A stretch of 64,000 nt of DNA from Mycobacterium arosiense ATCC BAA-1401 = DSM 45069 (GCF_002086125.1 NZ_MVHG01000013.1:1-64000); one strand, 5' to 3'; shown: positions 29,266-40,928, counted from the first letter of the stretch. The notes: generated by a model from the sequence alone, not told the origin. Made by a program: numbers and translations.

Positions 29266-30057
29266 TCAGGTGAAGCGGAACCAGCGCAGCGCGCTCAGCG
29301 CGCCCACCGCGCCCCACGCCACCAGGACGACCACCCCGAACCAGTCCACCGACATGGTCATCGCCTGCGAGAGCGCCTCGGTGAGCGCGCCCGACGGGGT
29401 CAGCCGGGCCGCCAGCTTGACCCCGGTCGGGGTGATGCCCGTCTCCAGCGTCAGCGCGCCCAGGCCGGCGAAGACGAACCACATCAGGTTGGCAACCGCG
29501 AGCACGATCTCCGCCCGCAGCGTCCCGCCGAGCAGCAAGCCCAGCGCCGCGAACACTCCGGTGCCCAGCGCGATCACACCCGCACCCAGCGCCAACGCCG
29601 CCGGTGCGGGTCGCCAGCCGAGCGCAAAACCGATGGCGCCCAACAGGATTGCCTGCAAGAACACCACCGTGACCACGGCCAGTGACTTGCCCGCGATGAT
29701 GCCCCACACCGGCAGCGGGGTGGCCCCAAGCCGCTTGAGCGCGCCGTAGCGCCGATCGAAGGCGACCGCGATGGCCTGCCCGGTGAACGCCGTCGAAATC
29801 ACCGCCAGCGCCATGATGACCGGGGTGAAGGTGGCCGCGCGGTGCTGGCCGAACGACCCGAGCGGCAGCAGCGTGAGCCCGACCAGCAGCGTGATCGGGA
29901 TGAACATGGTCAGCAGCAGCTGTTCGCCGTTGCGCAGTAGCAGCTTGAGCTCCAAATTGAACTGCGCGGCAAGCATTTTCGGTACCGCACTGGGCCGCGG
30001 ATCGGGCGCGAAGGTGCCCGCGGGAAAGACGCCGGATTGAATCTCGTTGTCTGTCAA
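29266..30057 (-). CDS. ABC-2 type transporter permease
   Basis: A 263-residue integral membrane protein with six hydrophobic segments, the usual ABC-2 exporter permease topology, including the central block FDRRYGALKRLGATPLPVWG conserved in this family. The start is a TTG at 30057 that overlaps the stop of the ATPase gene by four bases (TTGA), consistent with the other junctions of this operon; no other in-frame start fits. It forms an exporter with the adjacent ATPase, in the order mptB-ATPase-permease. The cargo is unknown; the link to a mannosyltransferase suggests an envelope glycolipid but does not prove it. Confidence 0.85.
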   Translation of the reverse strand: MTDNEIQSGVFPAGTFAPDPRPSAVPKMLAAQFNLELKLLLRNGEQLLLTMFIPITLLVGLTLLPLGSFGQHRAATFTPVIMALAVISTAFTGQAIAVAFDRRYGALKRLGATPLPVWGIIAGKSLAVVTVVFLQAILLGAIGFALGWRPAPAALALGAGVIALGTGVFAALGLLLGGTLRAEIVLAVANLMWFVFAGLGALTLETGITPTGVKLAARLTPSGALTEALSQAMTMSVDWFGVVVLVAWGAVGALSALRWFRFT

Positions 30058-31019
30058 GGCCGTAACTTCCTGCCGGTGAGGTCGAGGAACACGTCCTCGA
30101 GGCTGCGTTGCTCGACGCGCATGTCGGTGGCCAGCACGTCGATCCGCGCGCACCACGCGGTGACGGTGGCCAGCACCTGCGGGTCGACGGGGCCTTCGAC
30201 CAGGTACTCGCCCGGCGTCACCTCGGTGGCCTTGTAATCCTCCGGCAGCGCGGCGGACAGCAGGGACAGATCCAAACGCGGCGGTGCGCTGAACCGCAAC
30301 TGGTCCTTGGCCCCGCTCCGCATCAGCTCCGTGGGCGTGCCCGAGGCCACCGTCGCCCCGTGGTCGATGATCACCAGCCGGTCGGCGAGCTCCTCGGCCT
30401 CCTTGAGCTGATGCGTGGTCAGCACCACCGTCACGCCGTCGCGGCGCAGCGCGTCGATCAGCTCCCACACCAGCAGCCGGGCGTGGGCGTCCATGCCGGC
30501 GGTGGGCTCGTCGAGGAACACCAGTTCGGGACGCCCGACCAGCGCGCAGGCCAGCGCCAGGCGTTGCTGCTGGCCGCCGGAGAGCCGCCGGTAGGTGGTG
30601 CGGGCGGCGTCGGTGAGGCCGAGGGTGTCCAGCAGCCACGCGGGGTCCAGCGGGTCGGCGGCGTAGGCGGCCACCAGGTTGAGCATCTCGCCCGCTCGGG
30701 CCGCGGGATATCCGCCGCCGCCCTGCAGCATCACCCCGATCCGCGCCCGCAGCCGCGTGTTGTCGGCGATCGGGTCCAGGCCGAGCACCTCGATGGTGCC
30801 GGCATCGGGGCGCACGAAGCCCTCGCACATCTCCACCGTGGTCGTCTTGCCGGCGCCGTTGGGGCCGAGCAGGGCCAGCACCTCGGCGGCGTGCACTTCG
30901 AGATCGAGGTCGGCGACGGCCTCGACGGCGGTCGCGCCAGATCCGTATGTCTTGGTGACGCCGCGCAGCCGCACCACCGAGTCCGGGGATTGGCGCGATG
31001 GCGGAAAGGCCGAGCTCAC
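30054..31019 (-). CDS. ABC transporter ATP-binding protein
   Basis: A 321-residue ABC ATPase of the DRR/ABC-2 class. Walker A is LLGPNGAGKTTTVEM, the signature LSGGQQQRLALA, Walker B LVFLDEPTAGMD, followed by the H-loop in VVLTTHQLKEAEELADRL. The C-terminal ~90 residues after the nucleotide-binding domain are the extra domain typical of drug or lipid exporters. GTG at 31019 overlaps the mptB stop by four bases (GTGA), and its own stop overlaps the permease start, so all three are translationally coupled. Confidence 0.92.
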   Translation of the reverse strand: MSSAFPPSRQSPDSVVRLRGVTKTYGSGATAVEAVADLDLEVHAAEVLALLGPNGAGKTTTVEMCEGFVRPDAGTIEVLGLDPIADNTRLRARIGVMLQGGGGYPAARAGEMLNLVAAYAADPLDPAWLLDTLGLTDAARTTYRRLSGGQQQRLALACALVGRPELVFLDEPTAGMDAHARLLVWELIDALRRDGVTVVLTTHQLKEAEELADRLVIIDHGATVASGTPTELMRSGAKDQLRFSAPPRLDLSLLSAALPEDYKATEVTPGEYLVEGPVDPQVLATVTAWCARIDVLATDMRVEQRSLEDVFLDLTGRKLRP

Positions 31020-32716
31020 GTGGAATCAGCGTAGGCGCCATGTGCCGGCGCCGGGCGAGGGGTCGAGGGAGGCTGCGGCGGTGAGCCGTCGGTGGCGGGC
31101 TGTCCGTTGGATTCGGTGTCCTGGACGGGCGGGCGGCGCCAGGGCAGGCGGGTGTAGGTCAGCGCGATGAGCGCCACCACGATCACGGTGCTGGCCAGGG
31201 TGGCGTCGATGATCTGGAACAGCGCGAACCGGTCGCCGTTGGCGGTGGGGCCGAAGATCCCGACGACCAGGCTGATGACGATGGCCGCGACGCGGAACCC
31301 GGTGCGGGTCGCCCAGGCGGCCAGCGGGATGATGGCCCACAACAGGTACCAGGGCTGCACGACGGGGAACAGCAGCACCGTGATGCCCAGCGCCACACCC
31401 AGCCCGCCGATGGGGTGCAGCCGGCCGCGGAAGACGGCCAGCAGCAACCAGGCCACCATGACCGTGATGATCAGCACGCCGATCGCACGGGTCAGCCCCA
31501 GCACCGCGGTGGTGTGATCGCCCAGGCCCAGCCGGATGCCCACCTGCCCGGTGCCCAGCGCCAGCAGGGTGGGCGGCGACATCCAGCTGCGCACCACGTT
31601 GGCCGTGCCCAGCGTGTAGATCCAGCCGAAGCCCAACCCGCTGGCCCAGCCCACCAGCGCCATCACCGCCAGCGACAGCGCCGCCATGCCGCCGCCAGTC
31701 AGCAGCAACGCGCCCAGGGTGCCACCGCAGCGGTAGGCCAGCGCCATCGTGACGAAGCCGAGCGCCAGCAGCGACGGCAGCTTCACCTGCGACGACAGCA
31801 CGATCAGCACGGCGCCGGCGGCCAGCAACCCCAGCGGCTCCCAGTCCGGGGCCGACTTCCAGGACGCGGGCAGCAGGCGCGGCGCGTCGATGCCGCGCAA
31901 CGCGAATTCCGCCCCGGTCAGCATCAGGCCCAGCATCAGCGCCTCGTTGTGCGCGCCGGCCACCAGATGCATGATCAGCAGCGGATTGGCCGCGCCCAGC
32001 CACAGGGCGCTGACCTCCGCGACGCCGCAGCGCCGGGCCAGGCGTGGGGTCGCCCACACGATCAGGGCCACCCCCAGCAGCTCCACCAGGCGGTGACAGA
32101 GCACGGCGGCGACGATGTTCTCCCCGGTGACCGCCGAGATGCCGCGTCCGATCCACAAGAACAGTGGCCCATACGGCGCGGGCGTCTCGCGCCACAGGGT
32201 CGGCACGGACAGCGTGAAGATGTGTGACAGGCCCAGGCCCGAGGCCGGGCCCACCCGGTAGGGGTCCAGGCCCTCCAGCGAGATCTGGCTTTGCGCCAGG
32301 TAGGAGTAGACGTCCTTGCTGTACATGGGCGGGGCGATGAGCAGCGGCAGCACCCACAGCAGCAGGGTGCGGTCCAGGTCGCCGCGCGACATCCGCCGGT
32401 TGCCGAGCGCGAAGCGGCCGAGCATCAACCAGGCCAGCGCCATCATGACCGCGCCGGTGGTGGTCATGGTCAACGACACGGTCTGGATCCGCGACGGGAG
32501 GTTGAGCAGCCGCACCCCGAAGGTGGGGTCCTGCACGACGGGACGCGCGCCGGCGCCCAGCGCGCCGATCGCCATCACCACGGTGCCGGCGGCACCGAAC
32601 AGGCGGGTGCGGCGCAGCGCGGTGAGCTCGGTATCGTTCAGCGGCGAGCCCACCGCCTGCTCGTCGCCGTGCAGACTCGCGATCGACGAGCTCAGCGTGT
32701 GGTGGCGGGCTGCCAT
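31016..32716 (-). CDS. mptB: alpha-(1->6)-mannopyranosyltransferase MptB
   Basis: A 566-residue polytopic membrane protein of the GT-C superfamily with about 12-13 membrane segments. The first large extracytoplasmic loop carries the catalytic acidic motif SKDVYSYLAQSQ followed by GLDPYRVGP, as in MptA/MptB. MptB extends the proximal alpha-1,6-mannan of lipomannan using polyprenyl-phosphate mannose. Assignment rests on these motifs and on position upstream of sufR, as for Rv1459c. The C-terminal ~40 residues are Pro/Thr-rich and probably disordered. It heads an operon with an ABC exporter, joined by a four-base overlap. Confidence 0.85.
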   Translation of the reverse strand: MAARHHTLSSSIASLHGDEQAVGSPLNDTELTALRRTRLFGAAGTVVMAIGALGAGARPVVQDPTFGVRLLNLPSRIQTVSLTMTTTGAVMMALAWLMLGRFALGNRRMSRGDLDRTLLLWVLPLLIAPPMYSKDVYSYLAQSQISLEGLDPYRVGPASGLGLSHIFTLSVPTLWRETPAPYGPLFLWIGRGISAVTGENIVAAVLCHRLVELLGVALIVWATPRLARRCGVAEVSALWLGAANPLLIMHLVAGAHNEALMLGLMLTGAEFALRGIDAPRLLPASWKSAPDWEPLGLLAAGAVLIVLSSQVKLPSLLALGFVTMALAYRCGGTLGALLLTGGGMAALSLAVMALVGWASGLGFGWIYTLGTANVVRSWMSPPTLLALGTGQVGIRLGLGDHTTAVLGLTRAIGVLIITVMVAWLLLAVFRGRLHPIGGLGVALGITVLLFPVVQPWYLLWAIIPLAAWATRTGFRVAAIVISLVVGIFGPTANGDRFALFQIIDATLASTVIVVALIALTYTRLPWRRPPVQDTESNGQPATDGSPPQPPSTPRPAPAHGAYADST

Positions 32717-32842
32717 CAGAGCAGCGTAGCCCGGGCGATGGGCGTAGCCTCGCCAGGCGACCGGGTCACGCCGAGCGGCTGGTGTGAGCAGCGCAACGCC
32801 AAAGCAGGGGACCCTTGCTAGACCGATCCCCGGAATTGCGTC

Positions 32843-32857
32843 ACACTGGTGTTGTGA
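32843..32857. promoter_or_regulatory. probable SufR operator ACACT-N5-TGTGA
   Basis: ACACTGGTGTTGTGA lies at the start of sufR and overlaps the proposed GTG. From memory, the M. tuberculosis SufR operator upstream of the suf operon has the form ACACT-N5-TGTGA, which this matches exactly. It would let SufR repress its own operon according to Fe-S status. I could not verify the recalled consensus here. Confidence 0.6.
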
Positions 32858-33633
32858 AAATCCGAACCAGCCCCGCCAGGGCCGCTGACGCCGCTACCGG
32901 CGTGGCGGGCGTCGGCGCGCCGGTGCCGGATCGTCACACTCGCCGCGCGATCGTGCGCCTGCTGCTGGAGTCCGGATCGATCACCGCCGTCGAGATCGGT
33001 GACCGGCTGGGTTTGGCGGCCGCCGGCGTGCGGCGCCACCTCGACGCGCTGATCGAGGCCGGCGATGCCGAGGCCACGCCGCCCGCGGCGTGGCAGCAGG
33101 TGGGGCGCGGGCGTCCCGCCAAGCGCTACCGGTTGACCGCGGCCGGGCGGGCCAAGCTCGACCACGCCTACGACGACCTGGCCGCGGCCGCGATGCGGCA
33201 ACTCCGCGAGATCGGCGGGGAGGAGGCCGTGCAGGCGTTCGCCCGGCAGCGGATCGACGCCATCCTGGCCGACGTTCCCGCGGCCGACAGCGCCGCCGAC
33301 ACCGACGTCGAGGCGGCCGCCGACCGGATCGCCACCGCCCTGACCAAGGCCGGCTATGTCACCACCACCACACAGGTCGGTGGGCCCATCCACGGCGTGC
33401 AGATCTGCCAGCACCACTGCCCGGTGTCGCACGTCGCGGAGGAATTCCCCGAGCTGTGCGAGGCCGAGCAACAGGCCATGGCCGAGGTGCTGGGCACCCA
33501 CGTCCAGCGGTTGGCGACCATCGTCAACGGCGACTGCGCCTGCACCACGCACGTACCCCTGACTCAGGCATCAAGCACGGCGCCCAGCCCGCGTCGTACC
33601 AACACCACGAGCATCAAAGGAGCGTCTCGATGA
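32854..33633 (+). CDS. sufR: SufR, Fe-S-sensing transcriptional regulator
   Basis: About 259 residues. The N-terminal winged-helix domain ([20 protein letters not shown], then [16 protein letters not shown] and the wing [15 protein letters not shown]) is followed by an effector domain with the cluster-binding cysteines in [22 protein letters not shown] and NGDCACTTH. SufR-type proteins bind a 4Fe-4S cluster and repress suf genes when clusters are sufficient. The GTG at 32854 ([12 protein letters not shown]) is plausible but overlaps the operator; a TTG at 32815 would add 13 residues. Its stop overlaps the sufB ATG by four bases (ATGA), making it the first gene of the suf operon. Confidence 0.88.
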   Translation: MKIRTSPARAADAATGVAGVGAPVPDRHTRRAIVRLLLESGSITAVEIGDRLGLAAAGVRRHLDALIEAGDAEATPPAAWQQVGRGRPAKRYRLTAAGRAKLDHAYDDLAAAAMRQLREIGGEEAVQAFARQRIDAILADVPAADSAADTDVEAAADRIATALTKAGYVTTTTQVGGPIHGVQICQHHCPVSHVAEEFPELCEAEQQAMAEVLGTHVQRLATIVNGDCACTTHVPLTQASSTAPSPRRTNTTSIKGASR

Positions 33634-35078
33634 CACTCACCCCCGAGGCCGGCACGACGACAACCGCACCGCTGACCCAGGAAGAGGCGATCGCCTCCCT
33701 GGGGCGGTACGGCTACGGCTGGGCGGACTCCGACGTCGCCGGCGCCAGCGCCCAGCGCGGCCTGTCCGAGGCCGTCGTCCGCGACATCTCGGCCAAGAAG
33801 AACGAGCCCGAATGGATGTTGCAGACGCGGCTCAAGGCGCTGCGCATCTTCGACCGCAAGCCGATGCCGAAGTGGGGCTCGAACCTGAACGGTATCGACT
33901 TCGACAACATCAAGTACTTCGTGCGCTCCACCGAGAAGCAGGCCGCCAGTTGGGAAGACCTGCCGGAGGACATCCGCAACACCTATGACCGGCTGGGCAT
34001 CCCGGAGGCCGAGAAGCAGCGTCTGGTGGCCGGCGTCGCGGCCCAGTACGAATCGGAGGTGGTCTACCACCAGATCCGCGAGGACCTGGAGACCCAGGGC
34101 GTCATCTTCCTCGACACCGACACCGGTCTGCGCGAGCACCCGGAGATCTTCCAGGAGTACTTCGGCACCGTGATCCCGGCCGGGGACAACAAGTTCTCCG
34201 CGCTGAACACCGCGGTGTGGAGCGGCGGCTCGTTCATCTACGTCCCCAAGGGCGTGCACGTCGACATCCCGCTGCAGGCCTACTTCCGGATCAACACCGA
34301 GAACATGGGCCAGTTCGAGCGGACGCTGATCATCGCCGACGAGGGCTCCTACGTGCACTACGTCGAGGGTTGCACCGCGCCCATCTACAAGTCGGATTCG
34401 CTGCACTCGGCGGTGGTCGAGATCATCGTGAAACCAAATGCGCGCGTTCGCTATACGACGATCCAGAACTGGTCGGGCAACGTCTACAACCTGGTCACCA
34501 AGCGGGCCCGCGCCGAGGCCGGCGCCACCATGGAGTGGATCGACGGCAACATCGGGTCGAAGGTCACCATGAAGTACCCGGCGGTCTGGATGACCGGCGA
34601 GCACGCCAAGGGCGAGGTGCTCTCGGTAGCCTTCGCCGGCGAAGACCAGCACCAGGACACCGGCGCGAAGATGCTGCACCTGGCGCCCAACACGTCGAGC
34701 AACATCGTGTCCAAGTCGGTGGCCCGCGGCGGCGGCCGCACCTCCTACCGCGGCCTGGTGCAGGTGAACAAGGGCGCGCACGGATCGCGTTCCAGCGTGA
34801 AATGCGATGCGCTGCTGGTCGATACGATCAGCCGCAGCGACACCTACCCCTACGTCGACATCCGCGAGGACGACGTCACCATGGGCCACGAGGCCACCGT
34901 GTCCAAGGTCAGCGAGAACCAGCTTTTCTACCTGATGAGCCGCGGCCTGACCGAGGACGAGGCCATGGCCATGGTGGTCCGCGGCTTCGTCGAGCCGATC
35001 GCCAAAGAGCTGCCCATGGAGTACGCGCTGGAGCTCAACCGCCTGATCGAGCTGCAGATGGAAGGCGCGGTCGGCTAG
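33630..35078 (+). CDS. sufB: Fe-S cluster assembly protein SufB, intein-free
   Basis: A 482-residue SufB, the normal uninterrupted length. Conserved regions include [40 protein letters not shown] with a conserved Cys, and the core beta-helix domain ending near [17 protein letters not shown]. SufB with SufC and SufD forms the scaffold that builds Fe-S clusters. The M. tuberculosis orthologue contains an intein; no insertion is present here, and the likely insertion neighbourhood around VEGCTAPIY is continuous. The ATG at 33630 has AAAGGAG ten bases upstream and overlaps the sufR stop. Confidence 0.96.
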   Translation: MTLTPEAGTTTTAPLTQEEAIASLGRYGYGWADSDVAGASAQRGLSEAVVRDISAKKNEPEWMLQTRLKALRIFDRKPMPKWGSNLNGIDFDNIKYFVRSTEKQAASWEDLPEDIRNTYDRLGIPEAEKQRLVAGVAAQYESEVVYHQIREDLETQGVIFLDTDTGLREHPEIFQEYFGTVIPAGDNKFSALNTAVWSGGSFIYVPKGVHVDIPLQAYFRINTENMGQFERTLIIADEGSYVHYVEGCTAPIYKSDSLHSAVVEIIVKPNARVRYTTIQNWSGNVYNLVTKRARAEAGATMEWIDGNIGSKVTMKYPAVWMTGEHAKGEVLSVAFAGEDQHQDTGAKMLHLAPNTSSNIVSKSVARGGGRTSYRGLVQVNKGAHGSRSSVKCDALLVDTISRSDTYPYVDIREDDVTMGHEATVSKVSENQLFYLMSRGLTEDEAMAMVVRGFVEPIAKELPMEYALELNRLIELQMEGAVG

Positions 35079-36267
35079 TGACGAATCTGACCGAAGCGGT
35101 TGAGGGTTCGGCCCTGACCGCAGTCAACAAGGGCGAGCTGTTCTCCTCGTTCGAGGTGGACGCGTTCGAGGTCCCGCGCGGCCGCGACGAAGTCTGGCGG
35201 TTCACCCCGCTGCGCCGGCTGCGCGGGTTGCACGACGGCTCGGCGCGCGCCACCGGCAGGGCCGGGGTCAGCGTCACCGAACAGCCCGGCGTGCGGGTCG
35301 AGACCGTCTCCCGGGGCGACGAGCGACTCGGCCAGGGCGGCGTGCCCACCGACAGGGTTGCCGCGCAAGCGTTTTCGTCGTTCAATTCCGCGACGCTGGT
35401 CACCGTCGAACGCGACACCCGCATCGCCGAACCGATCGGCATCACCGTGACCGGCCCCGGCGAGGGCGCGGTGGCCTACGGGCACCTGCAGGTCCGGGTC
35501 GCCGAGCTCGCCGAGGCGGTCGTCGTCATCGACCACCGGGGCAGCGGAACCTACGCCGACAACGTCGAATTCGTCGTCGACGACGCCGCCCGGCTCACGG
35601 TGGTGTGGCTCGCCGACTGGGCCGACGACGCCGTGCACGTCAGCATGCACCACGCCAAGCTGGGCAAGGACGCGGTGTTGCGCCACGTCGCGGTCACGCT
35701 CGGCGGCGAGGTGGTGCGGCTGACGGCCAACGTGCGGTATACCGCCCCGGGCGGGGACGCCGAGCTGCTGGGCCTGTACTTCGCCGACGACGGGCAACAC
35801 CTGGAGTCGCGGCTGTTGGTGGATCACGCCCGGCCCGACTGCAAGTCGAACGTCCTGTACAAGGGTGCGCTGCAAGGCAATCCGGACTCCGCGCTGCCCG
35901 ACGCGCACACCGTCTGGATCGGCGACGTGCTCATCCGCGCCGAGGCCACCGGCACCGACACGTTCGAGGTGAACCGCAACCTGGTGCTCACCGACGGGGC
36001 ACGCGCCGACTCGGTGCCCAACCTGGAGATCGAGACCGGCGAGATCGTCGGCGCCGGGCACGCCAGTGCCACCGGCCGTTTCGACGACGAGCAACTGTTC
36101 TACCTACGTTCCCGTGGCATCCCCGAGGAGCAGGCCCGCCGCCTGGTGATCCGCGGGTTCTTCGCCGAGATCACCTCCAAGATCGGGGTGCCCGATATCC
36201 GGGAGCGCCTGACCGCAGCCATCGAACACGAACTGGCCTTAACGGAAAAGACGGAAACAACAGCCTC

Positions 36268-36271
<4 letters not shown>
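35078..36271 (+). CDS. sufD: Fe-S cluster assembly protein SufD
   Basis: A 397-residue SufB/SufD-family protein. The GTG start shares its first base with the last base of the sufB TAG stop (TAGTG). The beta-helix core is visible through YGHLQVRVAELAEAVVVIDH and LGLYFADDGQHLESRLLVDH, and the C-terminal RFDDEQLFYLRSRGIPEEQA block is the family signature. SufD pairs with SufB in the SufBC2D scaffold. It overlaps sufC by four bases (ATGA). No irregularity was seen. Confidence 0.94.
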
Positions 36272-38395
<2,124 letters not shown>

Positions 38396-38397
38396 CA

Positions 38398-38880
38398 TTG
38401 CGTCTCGAACAGATGTATCAGGACGTGATCCTGGACCACTACAAGCACCCGCAGCACCGCGGGCTGCGGGAACCGTTCGGCGCCGAGGTGTTTCACGTCA
38501 ACCCGGTCTGCGGTGACGAGGTCACCCTGCGGGTGGCGCTGTCCGAGGACGGCGACACCGTCGCCGACGTGTCCTATGACGGGCAGGGCTGCTCGATCAG
38601 CCAGGCGGCGACGTCGGTGCTCACCGAGCAGGTGATCGGGCAAAGCGTCGGCGACGCGCTCAAGACCGTCACCGCTTTCACCGAAATGGTGTCCTCGCGT
38701 GGCACCGTCGAGGGTGACGAGGACGTGCTTGGCGACGGGATCGCGTTCGCCGGGGTGGCCAAATATCCGGCGCGGGTGAAATGCGCGCTGTTGGGGTGGA
38801 TGGCGTTCAAGGATGCGTTGGCCAAAGCGGCTACCGACTTTCAGGAGGTCACGGATGAGCGAAACCATCGCGCAGGATGA
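38398..38880 (+). CDS. sufU: Fe-S cluster assembly sulfur-transfer protein SufU
   Basis: About 160 residues. The three zinc/sulfur cysteines and the Asp are present: NPVCGDEVTLR, DGQGCSISQAATS and ARVKCALLGW. SufU accepts persulfide sulfur from SufS. Start choice is uncertain: TTG 38398 (LRLEQMYQDV) has GGGAGAG seven bases upstream; the codon where the M. tuberculosis protein starts with GTG, by my recollection, is CTG here (38392, overlapping the sufS TGA); and an ATG exists at 38377 inside sufS. The 3' end overlaps sufT by 26 bases. Confidence 0.9.
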   Translation: MRLEQMYQDVILDHYKHPQHRGLREPFGAEVFHVNPVCGDEVTLRVALSEDGDTVADVSYDGQGCSISQAATSVLTEQVIGQSVGDALKTVTAFTEMVSSRGTVEGDEDVLGDGIAFAGVAKYPARVKCALLGWMAFKDALAKAATDFQEVTDERNHRAG

Positions 38881-39202
38881 CGAATTCCTTGCCGACCTCG
38901 AGGAGGCGATGCGTGACGTCGTCGACCCCGAACTCGGCATCAACGTCGTCGATCTGGGACTGGTCTACGGGCTGAACGTCGAGGCCGGTGACGAGGGGAC
39001 CGTCGCGCTGATCGACATGACGCTGACGTCGGCGGCCTGCCCGCTGACCGATGTCATCGAAGACCAGTCACGCAGCGCGCTGGTGGGCGCCGGCCTGGTC
39101 GACGACCTGCGGATCAACTGGGTGTGGAACCCGCCGTGGGGTCCGGACAAGATCACCGAGGACGGCCGCGAGCAACTGCGCGCCCTCGGCTTCACCGTCT
39201 GA
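38855..39202 (+). CDS. sufT: SufT, DUF59/MIP18-family Fe-S maturation protein
   Basis: A 115-residue DUF59 protein: DVVDPELGINVVDLGLVYGL is the family signature, and TSAACPLTDVIEDQ holds the conserved Cys. Proteins of this type help mature Fe-S proteins after scaffold assembly. ATG 38855 is fixed by AGGAGG six bases upstream, which lies inside the end of sufU. It is the last gene of sufRBDCSUT; 49 bases separate its stop from the convergent DUF5666 gene. Confidence 0.92.
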   Translation: MSETIAQDDEFLADLEEAMRDVVDPELGINVVDLGLVYGLNVEAGDEGTVALIDMTLTSAACPLTDVIEDQSRSALVGAGLVDDLRINWVWNPPWGPDKITEDGREQLRALGFTV

Positions 39203-39251
39203 GCCAGGCCTTTCCGCGCTTGCCGCCCACGCGGCCCGCGTCCCTTAGCCT

Positions 39252-40025
39252 CTAGAGGTGGAAGTGCAGGCGCGGCAGATGCAGGTGGTGGTGCCGGTGG
39301 CCCATGGGCGGGCAGGTCTCCACGCTGATCATCGTCGCGTGCAGCACCCCGCCGTCTTGAGTCCCTTGTGCCCCAATGCATTTCCCGTTCGTGATCGCCT
39401 GGGTGTCCGACGGTGTCTGCCGCTGGTATGAGGTCGAGTCAGCGACCGTCACGTTGGTGGAGGCGCCCGGGTCGCCGGGCCCCAGACCGTGGACGGCGAT
39501 GGTGTTGCCCGAGACCGAGGCGACCGTGCCGTAGAACCCGGCGGGCGGTGGACATTTGCCGTCCACCGATTGGGTGACCGTCACCGCCTGCGCGGTGATC
39601 GCACCCGGGGGCGGCGCGCTCTGCGGGGTGGCCTTGATGTTCACGCAACTGCCGGGCGTCACATCGGTCAGCTTCGCGGGGGTGACATCGACGACCCGGG
39701 TCTGGGGTGTGTAGTCCACCGTCGCCGAGCCGGTCCGTGTCCGAAGTGCCACCGTGCCACCCGAATTCGATTGCACCATGCCCTCTACGTAGTCCTTGCC
39801 CATCGGCGGCGGTGGTGGCGGCGCAGGCGGCCCCGGTGCCGGCGGCGGCGCCGCGGTGGGAGCCCCGCTGGGCGGGACCGCCGTGACGGCGCGTGGCGCG
39901 CTGCCGTTCGACGCGTCGTGCGAGGGCCCACACATCGCGATGCACAGCGCCACGAAGGCGACGACGGCGCCCAGCGCGATCTGCGTCCGCCGGGTCTTCA
40001 ACGATAGGGCAGCCACAGCATCCAT
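39252..40025 (-). CDS. DUF5666-type secreted or membrane-anchored protein with His-rich C-terminus
   Basis: A 257-residue protein with an N-terminal membrane segment (about residues 14-33, IALGAVVAFVALCIAMCG), then a Pro/Ala-rich linker containing runs of proline (residues 50-75), then two repeated beta-rich modules of the DUF5666 kind (YVEGMVQSNSGGTVALRTRT and FYGTVASVSGNTIAVHGLGP). The last 17 residues hold six or seven histidines (MGHRHHHLHLPRLHFHL), suggesting metal binding. It is probably anchored outside the membrane. A GTG at 40016 with GGAG upstream is an alternative start. Paralogous to the next gene upstream on the same strand. Function unknown. Confidence 0.72.
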   Translation of the reverse strand: MDAVAALSLKTRRTQIALGAVVAFVALCIAMCGPSHDASNGSAPRAVTAVPPSGAPTAAPPPAPGPPAPPPPPPMGKDYVEGMVQSNSGGTVALRTRTGSATVDYTPQTRVVDVTPAKLTDVTPGSCVNIKATPQSAPPPGAITAQAVTVTQSVDGKCPPPAGFYGTVASVSGNTIAVHGLGPGDPGASTNVTVADSTSYQRQTPSDTQAITNGKCIGAQGTQDGGVLHATMISVETCPPMGHRHHHLHLPRLHFHL

Positions 40026-40133
40026 CTCCGATCACGCGTTGCGCCGTCCCGAGGAGGCGAGTGCCCCCGCCGAACGCGACTTCACGCCGCGCCGGCGGGG
40101 GGGAACGGCAAATTCAGTCAGCGCGAGCCGGGG

Positions 40134-40928
40134 TCAGTGACCCTGGCCGGGCTGGTTGGGCTTGCCGCACTTGCCGTCCACGGCCTGTCGTAGCTTGATG
40201 CTCGTCGCCTGCAGCGCGCCGCCGTTGTCCTGGGTTCCGCGCGCGTACAGGCATTTGCCGGGCGTGATCGCGTCGGTGTTCGCCGGCGTCTGCTTGCTGT
40301 ATTTGGTCTTGTCGTCGACCGTGACGGTCGTCTGCGTGGTGTTGCCGCTGGGATCGGTGTTGGTCAGGTTGATGGTGTTGCCGGACACCGACGCCACCGA
40401 GCCGCGCACCCAGGCCGGCTTCGCGGGCGCCTGTGACGGCGGGAGCGACGGCGGCGTGGTGGTGGAACCGCCGGGCGCGGACTGCGGCGGCTTAGGGCAG
40501 GCGCCGTTGACGGACTGACTGATCTTCACCGACGCGGCGGTGACCGGCTGGCCGGGGGCCGGCGTCGACCCCTGCGTGGGCTTCACGCTGACGCAGCTAC
40601 CGGGGGTGACGTCCGGCAGCCCGGCCGGAACGGCCTCGGTGATCTTGGTGGTCGAGGTGAAATTCACCGAGGCGGTCGCGTTGTCTTCCTTGGTGACCTG
40701 GATGGAGTTGCCGGCCACCGAGGCGATCAGGCCACTGACGCGCGCTTCGGCGTTCGGAGTGGCCGAGGTGGTCGTCGACGTCACGACCGACGTCGAGGTT
40801 GAGGTCGAGGTGGACGGGGGGCTGGACTTGTTCGAAGAGCCGCAGGCGGACAGGGACAATGCGGTAGCCCCCGCCACGGCGCAGACCGCGAGGCGAGTGA
40901 ACCGGGGCACGTGACAGCTGGCAGACAT
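40134..40928 (-). CDS. putative lipoprotein with DUF5666-type domains
   Basis: A 264-residue protein. The signal peptide ends in the lipobox LSLSACGSS, so lipidation at the Cys near residue 29 is likely. A Ser/Thr-rich linker follows, then two modules that parallel those of the downstream paralogue (ARVSGLIASVAGNSIQVTKE and VRGSVASVSGNTINLTNTDP), each followed by the pattern VTPGSCVSVKPTQ or ITPGKCLYARGTQDNGG. Two paired cysteines per protein recur at the same places in both paralogues. ATG 40928 has GGAGAAGGG upstream. The two genes are 108 bases apart and may be one transcript. Extracytoplasmic, role unknown. Confidence 0.75.
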   Translation of the reverse strand: MSASCHVPRFTRLAVCAVAGATALSLSACGSSNKSSPPSTSTSTSTSVVTSTTTSATPNAEARVSGLIASVAGNSIQVTKEDNATASVNFTSTTKITEAVPAGLPDVTPGSCVSVKPTQGSTPAPGQPVTAASVKISQSVNGACPKPPQSAPGGSTTTPPSLPPSQAPAKPAWVRGSVASVSGNTINLTNTDPSGNTTQTTVTVDDKTKYSKQTPANTDAITPGKCLYARGTQDNGGALQATSIKLRQAVDGKCGKPNQPGQGH

